Shown: in pieces, positions 1 to 8,902 of the stretch
Layout of the letters: every line of letters starts with the position of its first letter
Position numbering within the stretch: position 1 is the first letter of the stretch
Assembly (NCBI RefSeq): GCF_019703855.1
Contig: NZ_AP024086.1
Span: 2,190,501 to 2,254,500, forward strand
Reading direction: 5' to 3'
DNA from: Desulfomarina profundi
Lineage (GTDB): Bacteria > Desulfobacterota > Desulfobulbia > Desulfobulbales > Desulfocapsaceae
DNA length: 64,000 bases
The notes under the pieces: generated by a model
What the model was told of the DNA's origin: nothing
Database searches by the model: none
Seen by the model: the letters and a program-made list of their open reading frames with translations, nothing else
Made by a program: the position numbers and the translations under genes

Positions 1-230
1 TGAAGTGGCCCCCCATTTTTAAACCACTACCAAGTCTATTTAAGTTAATACTGTACAGCCCAGTTTTGCCTATGACTGTCGAAAACAGGTTCTCGTAATA
101 ATGCCATGCTCTGCGGGAATGCTCGCAAAAAGTACTTCCAGATGAGCAAAATCAAGTGGGTTGCCATTGCTATGCCGGAGAGATTTTTCACCGACAGGGG
201 ACTCTGTTTTCCGGGATACTGATTTCCTGA

Positions 231-308
231 TCAGCCGAACCGCCCTGGTACGTGATCCGTATGCGGGGGGGGGTGTGGGAGGGCTCTTCAGCAATGGGGA
301 GTTCTATC
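231..308 (+). ncRNA. Group II intron 3' end (domain V-VI) remnant
   Basis: The plus strand can fold like the last two domains of a bacterial group II intron. A domain V-like hairpin has the arms GTACG and CGTAT around a short loop, above a GC-rich lower stem (ACCGCC with a G-run). It is followed by GTGTGGGAGG, a domain VI-like stem, and the ending CTATCCCGATT, which resembles the class C ending CTACCCGATT with its bulged branch-point A. No reverse transcriptase frame survives upstream within the window, so this is either the tail of an intron extending beyond the left edge or a degenerate relic. It ends right at the 3' end of the convergent FkbM gene. The assignment rests on pattern recognition alone. 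Confidence 0.45.
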
Positions 309-312
309 CCGA

Positions 313-1080
313 TTAGGCTTTTTCATCCTCCTTTGGGATAAAGAACGTATTGGGAGCACAATTATCTGTCAATTTGTTATCTAAAGGATCAAACGCAAAA
401 TAACCTGCGGAATGAAATAAATGTAGAATTTGGCGTGACACGTCGCTTCCAACTTCAACATAGAATTTTGGGCGAATATTATTTATTATGTTTGTTGCTC
501 CCTGTAGCACCATATGTTCAGCCCCTTCAACATCTATTTTTATAAAGTCAGGTGGCGGAAATGTATTTAATAAAGTATCCAGCGTGAGGGTAGGAACATA
601 CTGTTTTTCTCTAACACCTCCCATCTGTGACCGCCCACCCGCCTCTTCTAGTGCATTACTTGCACGCCCTCTTGCCGCCACCATAAAGGAAGCAACCGAA
701 TTATCATTTGAAATTGCAACGGGTAAGACACTGATAGTGTTATTGGAGTATTCCTTAAACATAGCGGTTTTTCTTAGAATATTGGCTAACCATATATCCG
801 CTTCAATAGATACCACCGTGCCCTTATTAGCAACGGATGAAGCAGCAAAAGTGAATACACCAACATTTGCACCGACATCCCATACGTTACTATTTTCAAT
901 TAAATATTTTTCAGCAATATTGATGAGGTCTTGATCGAAGACACCAGACCCGAATTTCAAGTACTTTAACTGAGCATCGGGTGATACAAGAAGGGGGACA
1001 GACTTTCCATCTACGGTTATCCTCCGCTTAATTACTTTTCCTCTGCTAAGTCGTTCAACGATTGTTCTTAGAATATTCAT
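313..1080 (-). CDS. FkbM family SAM-dependent methyltransferase
   Basis: A 255-residue protein of usual size for the FkbM family, which O-methylates sugars and other small metabolites using S-adenosylmethionine. The SAM-binding loop VWDVGANVGVFTF is at residues 66-78, followed by the acidic SIEAD at 91-95. The family signature DFIKIDVEGAE is at 178-188. The ATG is preceded by AAGG at a suitable distance. It stands alone on the minus strand, next to an intron relic and upstream of a transposon module, so it may sit in a laterally acquired patch. The substrate cannot be read from sequence, though FkbM enzymes are often found near polysaccharide or glycan genes. Confidence 0.85.
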   Translation of the reverse strand: MNILRTIVERLSRGKVIKRRITVDGKSVPLLVSPDAQLKYLKFGSGVFDQDLINIAEKYLIENSNVWDVGANVGVFTFAASSVANKGTVVSIEADIWLANILRKTAMFKEYSNNTISVLPVAISNDNSVASFMVAARGRASNALEEAGGRSQMGGVREKQYVPTLTLDTLLNTFPPPDFIKIDVEGAEHMVLQGATNIINNIRPKFYVEVGSDVSRQILHLFHSAGYFAFDPLDNKLTDNCAPNTFFIPKEDEKA

Positions 1081-2254
1081 ACTACCTTTTGAATCCGCTT
1101 TTGAAGCCTAACGAGTCTGTAGGATAAGTATCCCGGTATTGCAAGCATCTGCTGTTTTTTGATTTTATCAAATTAATGCTAGTAAATATAATTCTGTTAT
1201 TTCACCTACATATAAGCATATACCGTTTAAGCCTCCAAAACGACCTTATTTTGTATTTTACAGTGATATCAGCAACATATATCACTTATTGTTAAAGTTA
1301 AGGTGTCTATAGGATATATTATAACACTCCCCCCACAATTATCATTGTAAAATCAAGCAGTACAAGAGGCAAATTTACTTTTTCTGCAACTTGAACGAGC
1401 CTGTAGAAAAACCATCTAAAATACTGCAATTTTCACAGGCTATAAATTAAAAAAAAATATCATTTTTTTACCGGAATAGAACAAAAAACCGGAATGGTTA
1501 TTTCCGAAATATCATCAAAAATCGATATTATTGCTTGATTTCTCTTCCGTTTATATTCCCGGACACTGTTTCCTGACAATTTACACGAAACCTGTTCCAT
1601 ATGCATGCACCTTTTTCAGGTTATGGATTATACAAAACAGGTTCCATTGGATGTTTACCTTCTTTTTGGATCTCAGGGTAAATCTGTCCAGGCCAATTAT
1701 TGAGCGGATATGGGCAAATGGTGGTTCACCGATTGCCTAAGCGCATGGAATAGATGGCTCTGCCAGCGGCAGAATCGATCTTTCTTTTCATCTTCTCGGC
1801 ATGATTGTTTCTCTTTTTCTTGTCCATACATTATGTAAAATAGGCGACCTGTCGTGTTTTGGTTCTATCGAGGGATAGCGGCGGCGTTTCGATTTCAGTT
1901 TACAGGGGGTACAGGATGACCGCGGGGTGTCTGAAACCGGACTGAATGGTGTCCTTTGGTGAAAATATTGGCACCACTTCTCTAAACCCGGACGGTTATG
2001 ATTACAGTCAGCCCGAGAATGGTAAGATGTCTTATTTTGGTTCGGGATGGCGACCAAATCGCAGTAAGTTAAGCAGCAGGGAGACTGGAGTAACAGAAGA
2101 CAAAAGCAGCAGCGTACGTAACGTTTGTCAAAACAATCTGCTAAAAAAGATCACTGATCTGGATTATTTCGTTCTTTCGATCTGGCGAGGTAGTTTTTTA
2201 TGACAAACGTAGACCATATAGATGTTAGCTATACTTACTGATTATGAGCCGAAG
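1081..2254. other. Gene-poor region left of the transposition module
   Basis: About 1.2 kb without a convincing gene. The first 450 bases are AT-rich and hold the upstream region of the FkbM gene. An inverted repeat (AGCCTGT near 1394 and ACAGGCT near 1435, each beside runs of A or T) could form a hairpin. The short open frames on both strands match no family I recognise and have no ribosome binding sites. The stretch may include decayed mobile-element sequence, but nothing specific can be named. Confidence 0.5.
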
Positions 2255-2372
2255 CACGATTAATGATGGAACGTTTTTCGAGTTATTTGATGTTTGGTGC
2301 CGTAGTAGATATACAACCCCTCGGCTGCGCCTCTGGTTCGTAGGTTTTTTAAGGCATGGGGGAAGCTCGGGC

Positions 2373-2422
2373 TTAGAAAAAAAGGTGGGGAGCCCGAAGA
2401 CTCCCCGGACGGTTTTTTCTAA
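2373..2422. terminator. Strong hairpin downstream of transposition genes
   Basis: An inverted repeat pairs TTAGAAAAAA with TTTTTTCTAA and, further in, GGGGAG with CTCCCC around a short loop. It lies about 110 bases past the stop of the AAA+ ATPase gene. A T-rich arm follows the GC stem in either direction, so it could terminate the transposon operon. It could also be part of the element's end structure. Confidence 0.45.
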
Positions 2423-2530
2423 TCCGTCGCTCCCATCTGGCTATCCCTTGGCGGGTTGCTCCTCAGCAGAGCCCGCCTCCGTTTCGCCAGACCTTTGTAC
2501 CTGCCAAAAGCAGGAGTGACTTTTGTTAAT

Positions 2531-3361
2531 TTAACGTGATCTTTTTTTTTGTGGTGTGGGGGAATACATTTCCAGAAAGAGTTGTTCATCAAGCTGAGTA
2601 AGCTCACGTTGCGCTGCGGTGGTAAGCAGTTCTGCTGCCATGACATTGAGCAGTCTCAAATTGCCGGCACTATGTTCCACAAGTGCCGACATAAGTGGTT
2701 TTGTCATTAACTGAGGTGCTCCGGCTTGTTTCAGACAATACTCCAGATAATTTCTCAGTTCTTTTTTGTCATATGGTGAAAGTATTCTTCTAAACCTGAT
2801 ACGACTACCCAGAGCAAGAAGATTATTGCTCCGAAAACGTTCAGGAAGAGTGAGATCCCCGCAAAGAATAACAGTTAGTAAACATTCTGAATCAAACTGA
2901 GCACTCCCCATCAACCGCAATTCATTGAGGTTACAGGTCACCATTTCCTGAGCCTCGTCAATCAGGAGTATTGGTCTGAACAAAGTTGATGTAATATGCT
3001 GTCGCCACCTTTCCCGGAGAGCTTTAAATCCACCGTATCTGTTGGATGGGGTAAGATTGACACCAAAGAGATCCCCCATCTCACGGTAAAAGTCTGCAAT
3101 ACTTGATTGAGGTCTTTCCATAACACCAACCACGACGTTTTCCAACCGTTCAAGTTTATGGGAAAGATATTGAAGATTTTTTGATTTACCAAGCCCGGGT
3201 TCTCCGGCCATGAGTGCGAATCCGCCATCCATGACCAGATTTTCAATTTGAAAGAGGAAGGTATCTATTCCCGGTGCCGGCCATAAAGAGTGTACTGGGA
3301 TGTTGGGAAGAAACGGATTCCATTTCAGACCGAACAGTGCAAGAAGACGCTTATTATTCAT
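2531..3361 (-). CDS. AAA+ ATPase of transposition module (TnsC/TniB/ExeA-like)
   Basis: A roughly 276-residue ATPase expected to choose target DNA and activate the transposase. Walker A is GEPGLGKSK (about residues 53-61) and Walker B is ILLIDEAQEM (about 131-140), the LIDEAQ form typical of TnsC, TniB and ExeA-like ATPases. The chosen ATG (MNNKRLLALFG) lies inside the last codons of the upstream transposase gene (8-nt overlap), so the two are probably translationally coupled. The frame stays open further upstream, but that stretch only mirrors transposase sequence. The C terminus is short and basic (KKRSR). The role is inferred from the operon; the target preference is unknown. Confidence 0.8.
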   Translation of the reverse strand: MNNKRLLALFGLKWNPFLPNIPVHSLWPAPGIDTFLFQIENLVMDGGFALMAGEPGLGKSKNLQYLSHKLERLENVVVGVMERPQSSIADFYREMGDLFGVNLTPSNRYGGFKALRERWRQHITSTLFRPILLIDEAQEMVTCNLNELRLMGSAQFDSECLLTVILCGDLTLPERFRSNNLLALGSRIRFRRILSPYDKKELRNYLEYCLKQAGAPQLMTKPLMSALVEHSAGNLRLLNVMAAELLTTAAQRELTQLDEQLFLEMYSPTPQKKRSR

Positions 3362-4799
3362 GGTCTGCCTCCATTGGAATAAAGGCAGGAGGGAGTCCGG
3401 TGGCTGCATAATCAGCCAGTAATTTACGCAATAGCGGTGGATAGGGGTCTGTGTCGATATCAGCTTCAGGCAAGGCCACAAGAGGAGCCAGTGTTCTTCG
3501 CAATCCGTCACTGTTTTTGATCTTGTCCTGAGGGTAAATTTTCGCAAGCAAAGTTGAATCTCTCTCGTCTACCAGCCAGGCGTGGCAAAGATTCCAGCTT
3601 TGATATCGTACATATAGTCGGTCAAAGTGGCGGAACCTGGATGGAACTTCAAATCGAACACCTTTGATCTGTAAAGTAGAGTCACTTTTTCGCTGGGCAC
3701 GATTTTCCTGAACAGTAAAAGAAAAAACCATCTTTTCACGCTCAGGAGCAGGGCGTGCACCATCTGGTCCCGCCAGCATTTTCTCCACAGGGGAACAGTT
3801 GATCTCCTGGTGGCGTTTTCGGTTATACTCCATCTCCGACCAGGCCTGTGTGGCATAATTCAACGTCTCAAGCGTCAAGGGTTCTACCCGTGACAGCATG
3901 GACATCAGCCGTCCTTCCAACTGTCCCCAGAAGGATTCCTGTTTGCCATTTTGATAAGGACTATACGGCAATGTCCGGTCGTGTTTTATGCTCAAGCCCA
4001 GTAGGCCATTTGTTGTTTCGCGGGCGATCATTGCCGCACCATTATCCGTCATTAAACTGCGGGGTAATCCCCGTTTCATAAAGGCCTGCAACATACCATG
4101 ATGCAACACTTCCGCTGTTTCCTGATAATACCACTGGATATGGCAACATAATCGGGAACAGTCATCAAGTATGCAGAGTGCTATCGGAGTATGCCATTCT
4201 CCGTTACTATCAGCTACCCGTAGTTTGCCCTTATGGAAATCCAGATGCCAAAGTCCGTGGACATGGGACGCCTCGTAACTTCTTACTTCCATCTGTTCAA
4301 GATGTTCTTCTGCCTTGTATTGTCCTTTGGTTTTGTTACGGGGTGACCGCTTCTTGTACCACCCTCTTTCTTTCATGCGTCGGCGAACACTGGCATAAGA
4401 TGGAGGTTTACTCAGCTCTGGCTTTTCTTCAATTAATGCCAGAAGATTGTCTGTATGGAGCCGATAACTCCAATGGGGAAAGCTGCAATACTGTTTCCCG
4501 AGTTCGATCAGCATCTGCGCAGAAAGAGCTGTTTTCTTCCCGAGATCTGAACGGGGTTTTCGTTCCATATCTCCCACAGGATCGTTACCGTTCAACGCTT
4601 TGTAGTACCAACGCTCAATGGTGGAAGCACCAAAGGTAACAAACCCATCTTTGCATGGGTGCTGATACCGTCGGCTCGCAAGTATTTTAAGTTTTCTGCC
4701 AAGTTCTCCCGGCTCGGGAGGACTGGCAAGCAGTCCTCCTATGATGGAAAAACGGAGTTGTGCCCAGGAATGCAGGCGGGACTCGCTATTCTTGTTCAT
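3354..4799 (-). CDS. DDE transposase / integrase core (rve) protein
   Basis: A 481-residue protein with an N-terminal helical DNA-binding region, an integrase catalytic core and a C-terminal beta-rich domain. The acidic triad is visible: Asp in WHLDFH (about 187), Asp in LMTDNGAA (about 252) and Glu in NGKQESFWG (about 288). This is the DD(35)E spacing of retroviral integrases and IS3/IS481/Mu-type transposases. The start at MNKNSESRLH is preferred over an upstream in-frame ATG because AGGAG sits just before it. It lies between the zinc-finger gene and the ATPase gene in one operon. It should cut and join the element's ends, under control of the ATPase. Confidence 0.88.
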   Translation of the reverse strand: MNKNSESRLHSWAQLRFSIIGGLLASPPEPGELGRKLKILASRRYQHPCKDGFVTFGASTIERWYYKALNGNDPVGDMERKPRSDLGKKTALSAQMLIELGKQYCSFPHWSYRLHTDNLLALIEEKPELSKPPSYASVRRRMKERGWYKKRSPRNKTKGQYKAEEHLEQMEVRSYEASHVHGLWHLDFHKGKLRVADSNGEWHTPIALCILDDCSRLCCHIQWYYQETAEVLHHGMLQAFMKRGLPRSLMTDNGAAMIARETTNGLLGLSIKHDRTLPYSPYQNGKQESFWGQLEGRLMSMLSRVEPLTLETLNYATQAWSEMEYNRKRHQEINCSPVEKMLAGPDGARPAPEREKMVFSFTVQENRAQRKSDSTLQIKGVRFEVPSRFRHFDRLYVRYQSWNLCHAWLVDERDSTLLAKIYPQDKIKNSDGLRRTLAPLVALPEADIDTDPYPPLLRKLLADYAATGLPPAFIPMEADHE

Positions 4800-4903
4800 G
4801 ATATGGCTCCTGTCTGGTTTTTGAGCATAGTCTGCTCGTTTTTGGACAAAAACCAATTTACAGGGAGAGGACAAAAGAAGAAGTCCCCAACTTTTGCGGG
4901 GAG

Positions 4904-5473
4904 TTACTGCTCCATCACTGTTCCTGTCGCCAGCAGTACGAGACAATTGAGAATTGCGTTTGAGGAGGATTTTTTGGTTTCGAGATAATGACCCACCAAA
5001 GATCCAGGCAAAGTGTGATTTGTAACAGCAGGATGAATAGAACCACGTATTGTTTGCCAGAGTTGACTTTTAGGGAAAATCTCACGAAAATACGTCAACC
5101 ACTTGCTGATTGTTTTCCTGTCTGCTCCAAGCATTTTTGACACCATGTTTTTACTGTATTCCTGTGGTTTGCTTTGGTTTAGTGTGGTTACAATCAATAT
5201 AACTACTCTGAAATACACCCGCCGATCCATGAATAGAGTCGATTTCGGTAAGGTTCTACGACGACAATTCTCTTTACTGCAACAGAGACTGAACCGTACA
5301 GAGTACTCTTCAGGAAGATCAGGCCCACCGCGTGGCTGACGTTGGTAATTGGAATAATGCTGAGGGCTACCACAATAGGGACAACCGGCTTTATGCTGCT
5401 GATCAGCCAAATCTATGTCTATATGGTGAAGAAGCTTAAAAAGGTTGGTGCTTTGAAGTAATTCTGGTATCAT
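4904..5473 (-). CDS. Zinc-finger/HTH protein of transposition module
   Basis: A 189-residue protein heading the transposition operon. It has a four-cysteine cluster (CPYC at 31-34; Cys64/65 and Cys70) that looks like a zinc ribbon. It is followed by a basic segment and a helix-turn-helix-like stretch (MVSKMLGADRKTISKWL, about 110-126). Its position before the transposase suggests a DNA-binding accessory or end-recognition factor. It might play the part that TnsD/TniQ-type zinc proteins play elsewhere, but the sequence does not look like TniQ to me. The catalytic residues of a TnsA-type endonuclease are not evident. The function is inferred from motif and context only. Confidence 0.65.
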   Translation of the reverse strand: MIPELLQSTNLFKLLHHIDIDLADQQHKAGCPYCGSPQHYSNYQRQPRGGPDLPEEYSVRFSLCCSKENCRRRTLPKSTLFMDRRVYFRVVILIVTTLNQSKPQEYSKNMVSKMLGADRKTISKWLTYFREIFPKSQLWQTIRGSIHPAVTNHTLPGSLVGHYLETKKSSSNAILNCLVLLATGTVMEQ

Positions 5474-5476
5474 TTT

Positions 5477-5540
5477 CCTGCCTTAGTGTTTTAGGCAGGA
5501 ACCCTCTCGGGGTATTTGCGCGATACGTGAGGGGGTTCCT
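5477..5540. repeat. Tandem inverted repeats upstream of transposition operon
   Basis: Two adjacent hairpins lie directly upstream of the zinc-finger gene start. The first is CCTGCC (5477-5482) with GGCAGG (5494-5499); the second is AGGAACCC (5498-5505) with GGGTTCCT (5533-5540). Their position between the first gene and the presumed transposon end makes them candidates for an operator, attenuator or transposase-binding site. Confidence 0.45.
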
Positions 5541-5881
5541 TACCTTTCCATCACTTATCTTGCACATTTTAACTCTATTTTCCATCATTTATTTTGGCCA
5601 CTCTCAATTGTGAATGATCTCTATATTTGATGGGTTGATTTTCACGATCACTGATGGCATTTCCTTCAATATAACGAATAGTTTTTCCGCTTTGACGGTT
5701 GGAACCATCCCGTTGCGCACTTTTATCAGTAAAGGGTGATGTGTTTTTTCTGCTGTAGCTCAAGACACTTTTTAATTTTAATTGGTTTTTCTGGAAAAAA
5801 CAGGCAATATGCTGCATCATTGATTATTCTTTCAGCTTGTCTTCTTTTACCCGCTCACGAAACATCAGGTATACTTGATTC
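5541..5881. other. Right flank of the transposition module
   Basis: This stretch lies between the transposition operon and the DUF2868 gene. It contains two copies of TCCATCAyTTAT (about 5550 and 5583), the proposed right-end binding sites. The rest is AT-rich with no convincing gene. An open frame of about 80 codons on the minus strand has no ribosome binding site or recognisable family. The 3' part must hold the promoter of the DUF2868-GTPase pair. Confidence 0.4.
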
Positions 5882-7435
5882 ATGAAACTGCGTTGGAATT
5901 ACAAGGACATCATAGATCTCGCATATTTTCAAAACAGGGATGCAGATGCGGAACCGGATAAACTCCACCAAAGAGACAGGGAAATATACAGAGAGGCATT
6001 TAAAGATGATTCCTCCCTGACAGATGATCAAATCATAAAAACGTGGCTGAGAAAAAGAACAGCAGATGAATTTCCTGACGAAACAAATAGAAGTCCCGGA
6101 AGATTATTCTCTGATGCCCACATTCTTGCCCGCACTCTCATTATTATTGCTGGTGTTGTATCAGGTATGGGGGCCGGTCTTTCTTTCTTTCATTATTCCG
6201 GTACGACACCGATCAATGTTTTTCAATTTCTCCTTGTTTTCGTCTTTTCCCAGATCCTGCTCACCTGTTTTCTTATAAGCTCGCTGTTTATCAGAAAAAT
6301 CCGCAGTAAAAAAGGAGCACCTTCATTTTATCGATTCTTTTTTGGTCGTCTGCTGAAAAAAGGAGCAGATCTCCTTGCCAGACAGTGGAGTCGCCATCTT
6401 CCAGGCAAAAAACGCTTGAGTTTCAGTCATGCTCTGGGCATTGTCACCTCCCAGGGTAAACTGTACGGTTCGCTGTTCTACTGGATCTTTTTCAACCTGG
6501 CCCAGATCTTCGCCCTGTCTTTTAACAGCGGCCTTCTTGCCGCCACCCTGCTGAAGATCAGTACAAACGATCTGGCCTTCGGCTGGCAGTCCACTCTACA
6601 GTTCAGCGCGGCATCGCTCCATAAACTCATCAGTCTCCTCGCCCTTCCCTGGTCATGGTTTGTTCCGCCTTCCCTTGCATACCCTTCTCTTGAACAGATT
6701 GAAGGCAGCCGGATTCTCCTGAAAGAGGGGATCTACATGCTGGCAACTGAAAACCTGGTTTCCTGGTGGCCTTTTCTTATCTTCTGTCTGCTTTTTTATG
6801 GTCTGTTTTTCAGACTGCTCTGTTATCTTGCCGGGAAAATCATGGAAAAAAGAGTTCTCAACAGGAACCCGTGGCGGTCTGCAGCCAGCCAGAGAACCGT
6901 ACAGAGAATGACCACACCGCTCTTTTCCACCCAGGCCGGGCCCGAACGGAAAAAACTCGAGGAAGAAAATCATGGACTTGTCAGTTCCGCGCCATCGGAC
7001 AACAGCCGTACATATCCCCAGACAGTTCTGGTGGCCGATGATATAGCACCGCTTTTTCCTGAAACGAAAATACAAAACCTTTTGAGAAAGCACGGATTTA
7101 CTCCACGACGGACCACAGTTTTTATGGCGGATTATGATACGGACCTGAAAATAGTGCAGGAACTGAGTGAGAAAAACCGGGACAGTCAAACGGGACTCTT
7201 TCTCCTCGTGGAGGGTTGGATGGTTCCCCTGACCGATTTCCTCACCTATCTTCAAGAATTACGAAAATCATTACCCCGGGAGACAATTATAACTGTAGGT
7301 CTTGTCGGCCGTCCCTCAGGTACTGCATTTTCCCCCGTAACCGAAAATGAGTATGCCATATGGCATAAAAAAATCAACGCCCTGGGCGATCCCTTTCTCC
7401 AGCTCCTCGCCCTCACTCCGGAGAAAGAAAAATGA
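5882..7435 (+). CDS. DUF2868 membrane protein
   Basis: A 517-residue protein matching what I know of the DUF2868 family. It has a soluble charged N terminus and several hydrophobic helices: about 80-104 (ILARTLIIIAGVVSGMGAGL), 112-137, 200-225 and 290-310. A C-terminal soluble domain includes VLVADDIAPLFP and FLLVEGWMVPLTDFL, and ends with a glycine-rich TVGLVGRPSG stretch. It overlaps the following DUF3482 GTPase gene by four bases (ATGA), so the two are translationally coupled and probably act together at the inner membrane. This gene pair recurs in Proteobacteria. Its function is not established to my knowledge, so no biochemical role is assigned. Confidence 0.8.
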   Translation: MKLRWNYKDIIDLAYFQNRDADAEPDKLHQRDREIYREAFKDDSSLTDDQIIKTWLRKRTADEFPDETNRSPGRLFSDAHILARTLIIIAGVVSGMGAGLSFFHYSGTTPINVFQFLLVFVFSQILLTCFLISSLFIRKIRSKKGAPSFYRFFFGRLLKKGADLLARQWSRHLPGKKRLSFSHALGIVTSQGKLYGSLFYWIFFNLAQIFALSFNSGLLAATLLKISTNDLAFGWQSTLQFSAASLHKLISLLALPWSWFVPPSLAYPSLEQIEGSRILLKEGIYMLATENLVSWWPFLIFCLLFYGLFFRLLCYLAGKIMEKRVLNRNPWRSAASQRTVQRMTTPLFSTQAGPERKKLEEENHGLVSSAPSDNSRTYPQTVLVADDIAPLFPETKIQNLLRKHGFTPRRTTVFMADYDTDLKIVQELSEKNRDSQTGLFLLVEGWMVPLTDFLTYLQELRKSLPRETIITVGLVGRPSGTAFSPVTENEYAIWHKKINALGDPFLQLLALTPEKEK

Positions 7436-8868
7436 AAACAACCGTTCCTGAATTTGCCATTCTCGGCCATCCGAACGAAGGAAAATCCTCGGTTCTCTCC
7501 ACCCTGGCTGAAGACGATTCCGTTCGGATCAGTTCCACCCCCGGAGAAACGACAGAGTGCCGCACATTTCCGGTTTCCATTGACGGCCACGAAATCCTCC
7601 GTTTCACCGACACACCCGGTTTCCAGAACCCGGCCCGTGTTCTGAGTCACTTTAAAAAACTGAAAAAAAACGGCAGTGAGCTTCTCATGGAGTTCAGATC
7701 AATTGCAGAAAATATCCCCGAACTTCATGACGACCTTGAACTTCTCACCCCGGTTGAGCGTGGAGCAGGTATCATATACGTGGTTGACGGTTCCCGCCCT
7801 TTACGTAATGTAGATAAAATGGAAATGGAGATCCTCCGCCTTACCGGTAAACCCCGCATGGCCATTATCAACTGCAAGGACGATAATTTTGATTTTCTGG
7901 ATGACTGGAAAATGGAATTCAGGAAAAACTTTAATTCCAACCAGCTTTTTAATGCCCACAGGGCCACCTACGCGGAACGTATCCGGTTGCTCGAAGCATT
8001 GAAATCCATCGACCAGGACTGGTATGAGCCCCTTTCTCGGGTTGTCGACGCCTTCAAAAGCGAATGGAGGGCACGCAACAGCCAGAGTGCCGATATCATC
8101 ATCGACCTTCTGGTCGGCTGTCTTACCCTGAAACTGACCGGTACCATCGGTTCCAGCTCTGATGAACAACGTGTACGGGAAAAACTCTTTACCAGGTACA
8201 AAAAAAAGCTTGAAAAAAAGGAACGGACAGCCCAGGAACAGATCCGGGCTCTCTTTAAACATAATATTTTCAATTATCAGCTCCCTTCCCACTCCCTGCT
8301 GCGGGAAAATATTCTGGATGAAAAAAACTGGCAGCTCCTGGGCCTGACACCGAAACAGGTGATCATTGCAGGAGGACTGGGAGGAGCCACCCTGGGGGCA
8401 ACACTGGATATTGCGACCCTTGGCCATTCCCTGGGATTGTTCACCGCAATCGGTGGTGTGGCCGGTGCACTGGGGGCCATGTTCAGTGGAGAAAACCTCT
8501 CGGGACAGGCGGAAATCCTCGGCATTCCCCTTGGCGGAGAGACTGTGCAGGTGGGACCGGCAAAAAACATTGAAATGCTGTTTGTCCTCCTCAACAGAGC
8601 CCTGCTGCACTACCGGCACATCATCAACTGGGCCCACGGCAGGCGTGATTACCCTGAATCAATTTCCATTGAAGAAACAAACAGGAATTACACAAAGGAC
8701 TGGTCCGCCTCCCGGTTAAAAACATGCCAGGGATTTTTCCAGCAACTCAAGGATAATGGGGAACCTGATTCCGAAAAGCGAGAAGCGTTTAGAATCATCA
8801 TCCTGGAGAGCCTGGAGGAAATCTCCAGAGAAAGCCGGAACGGCCAAACCAGCCTGGCAAAAACTTGA
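7432..8868 (+). CDS. DUF3482 GTPase, Era/dynamin-like P-loop protein
   Basis: A 478-residue GTPase. The G1 loop GHPNEGKSS is at residues 12-20, a switch threonine is near 40-41, G3 DTPG is at 60-63 and the G4-like NCKD is at 147-150. This is the layout of Era/TrmE-type GTPases. After the G domain come charged helices and then a long glycine/alanine-rich hydrophobic stretch (about 310-350, VIIAGGLGGATLGATLD onward) that could insert into membrane. The C terminus is a helical DUF3482 region. The start codon overlaps the stop of the DUF2868 gene. A membrane-remodelling or membrane-signalling role is an inference from the G domain plus the hydrophobic insert and the membrane partner. Confidence 0.85.
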   Translation: MKTTVPEFAILGHPNEGKSSVLSTLAEDDSVRISSTPGETTECRTFPVSIDGHEILRFTDTPGFQNPARVLSHFKKLKKNGSELLMEFRSIAENIPELHDDLELLTPVERGAGIIYVVDGSRPLRNVDKMEMEILRLTGKPRMAIINCKDDNFDFLDDWKMEFRKNFNSNQLFNAHRATYAERIRLLEALKSIDQDWYEPLSRVVDAFKSEWRARNSQSADIIIDLLVGCLTLKLTGTIGSSSDEQRVREKLFTRYKKKLEKKERTAQEQIRALFKHNIFNYQLPSHSLLRENILDEKNWQLLGLTPKQVIIAGGLGGATLGATLDIATLGHSLGLFTAIGGVAGALGAMFSGENLSGQAEILGIPLGGETVQVGPAKNIEMLFVLLNRALLHYRHIINWAHGRRDYPESISIEETNRNYTKDWSASRLKTCQGFFQQLKDNGEPDSEKREAFRIIILESLEEISRESRNGQTSLAKT

Positions 8869-8902
8869 TCCACATGTCCTGTGCGGATTAAAACAATGAA
8901 AC

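Larger units (their letters stand above)
2255..5600 (-). mobile_element. Three-gene transposition module (zinc-finger protein, DDE transposase, AAA+ ATPase)
   Basis: Three minus-strand genes in transcription order: a zinc-finger/HTH protein, a DD(35)E transposase and an AAA+ ATPase. The pairing of a retroviral-integrase-type transposase with a regulatory ATPase is typical of Tn7/Tn5053/Mu-like elements (TnsB-TnsC or TniA-TniB). The boundaries are not proven. Tentative end sites are TCCATCACTTAT and TCCATCATTTAT near 5550-5595 on the right. A counterpart in inverted orientation, TTAATGATGGA, lies near 2261 on the left, which would fit transposase-binding repeats at both ends. No target-site duplication could be confirmed. 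A hairpin-rich non-coding segment lies between the left end and the ATPase gene. Confidence 0.5.

Noticed and set aside
70-294. A 74-codon open frame on the minus strand near the left edge
   Set aside because: Proline/serine/arginine-rich composition, no ribosome site, and it lies opposite the intron-like structured sequence.
1531-1740. A 69-codon plus-strand frame in the gene-poor region
   Set aside because: No ribosome site, no homology I can recognise, and aromatic-rich composition typical of random AT-rich DNA.
5575-5820. An 81-codon minus-strand frame right of the transposition module
   Set aside because: No ribosome site, no known family, and it overlaps the proposed transposase-binding repeats.
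7801-8637. A 278-codon open frame antisense to the DUF3482 GTPase
   Set aside because: Shadow of the GTPase gene; no recognisable motifs and composition typical of antisense reading.
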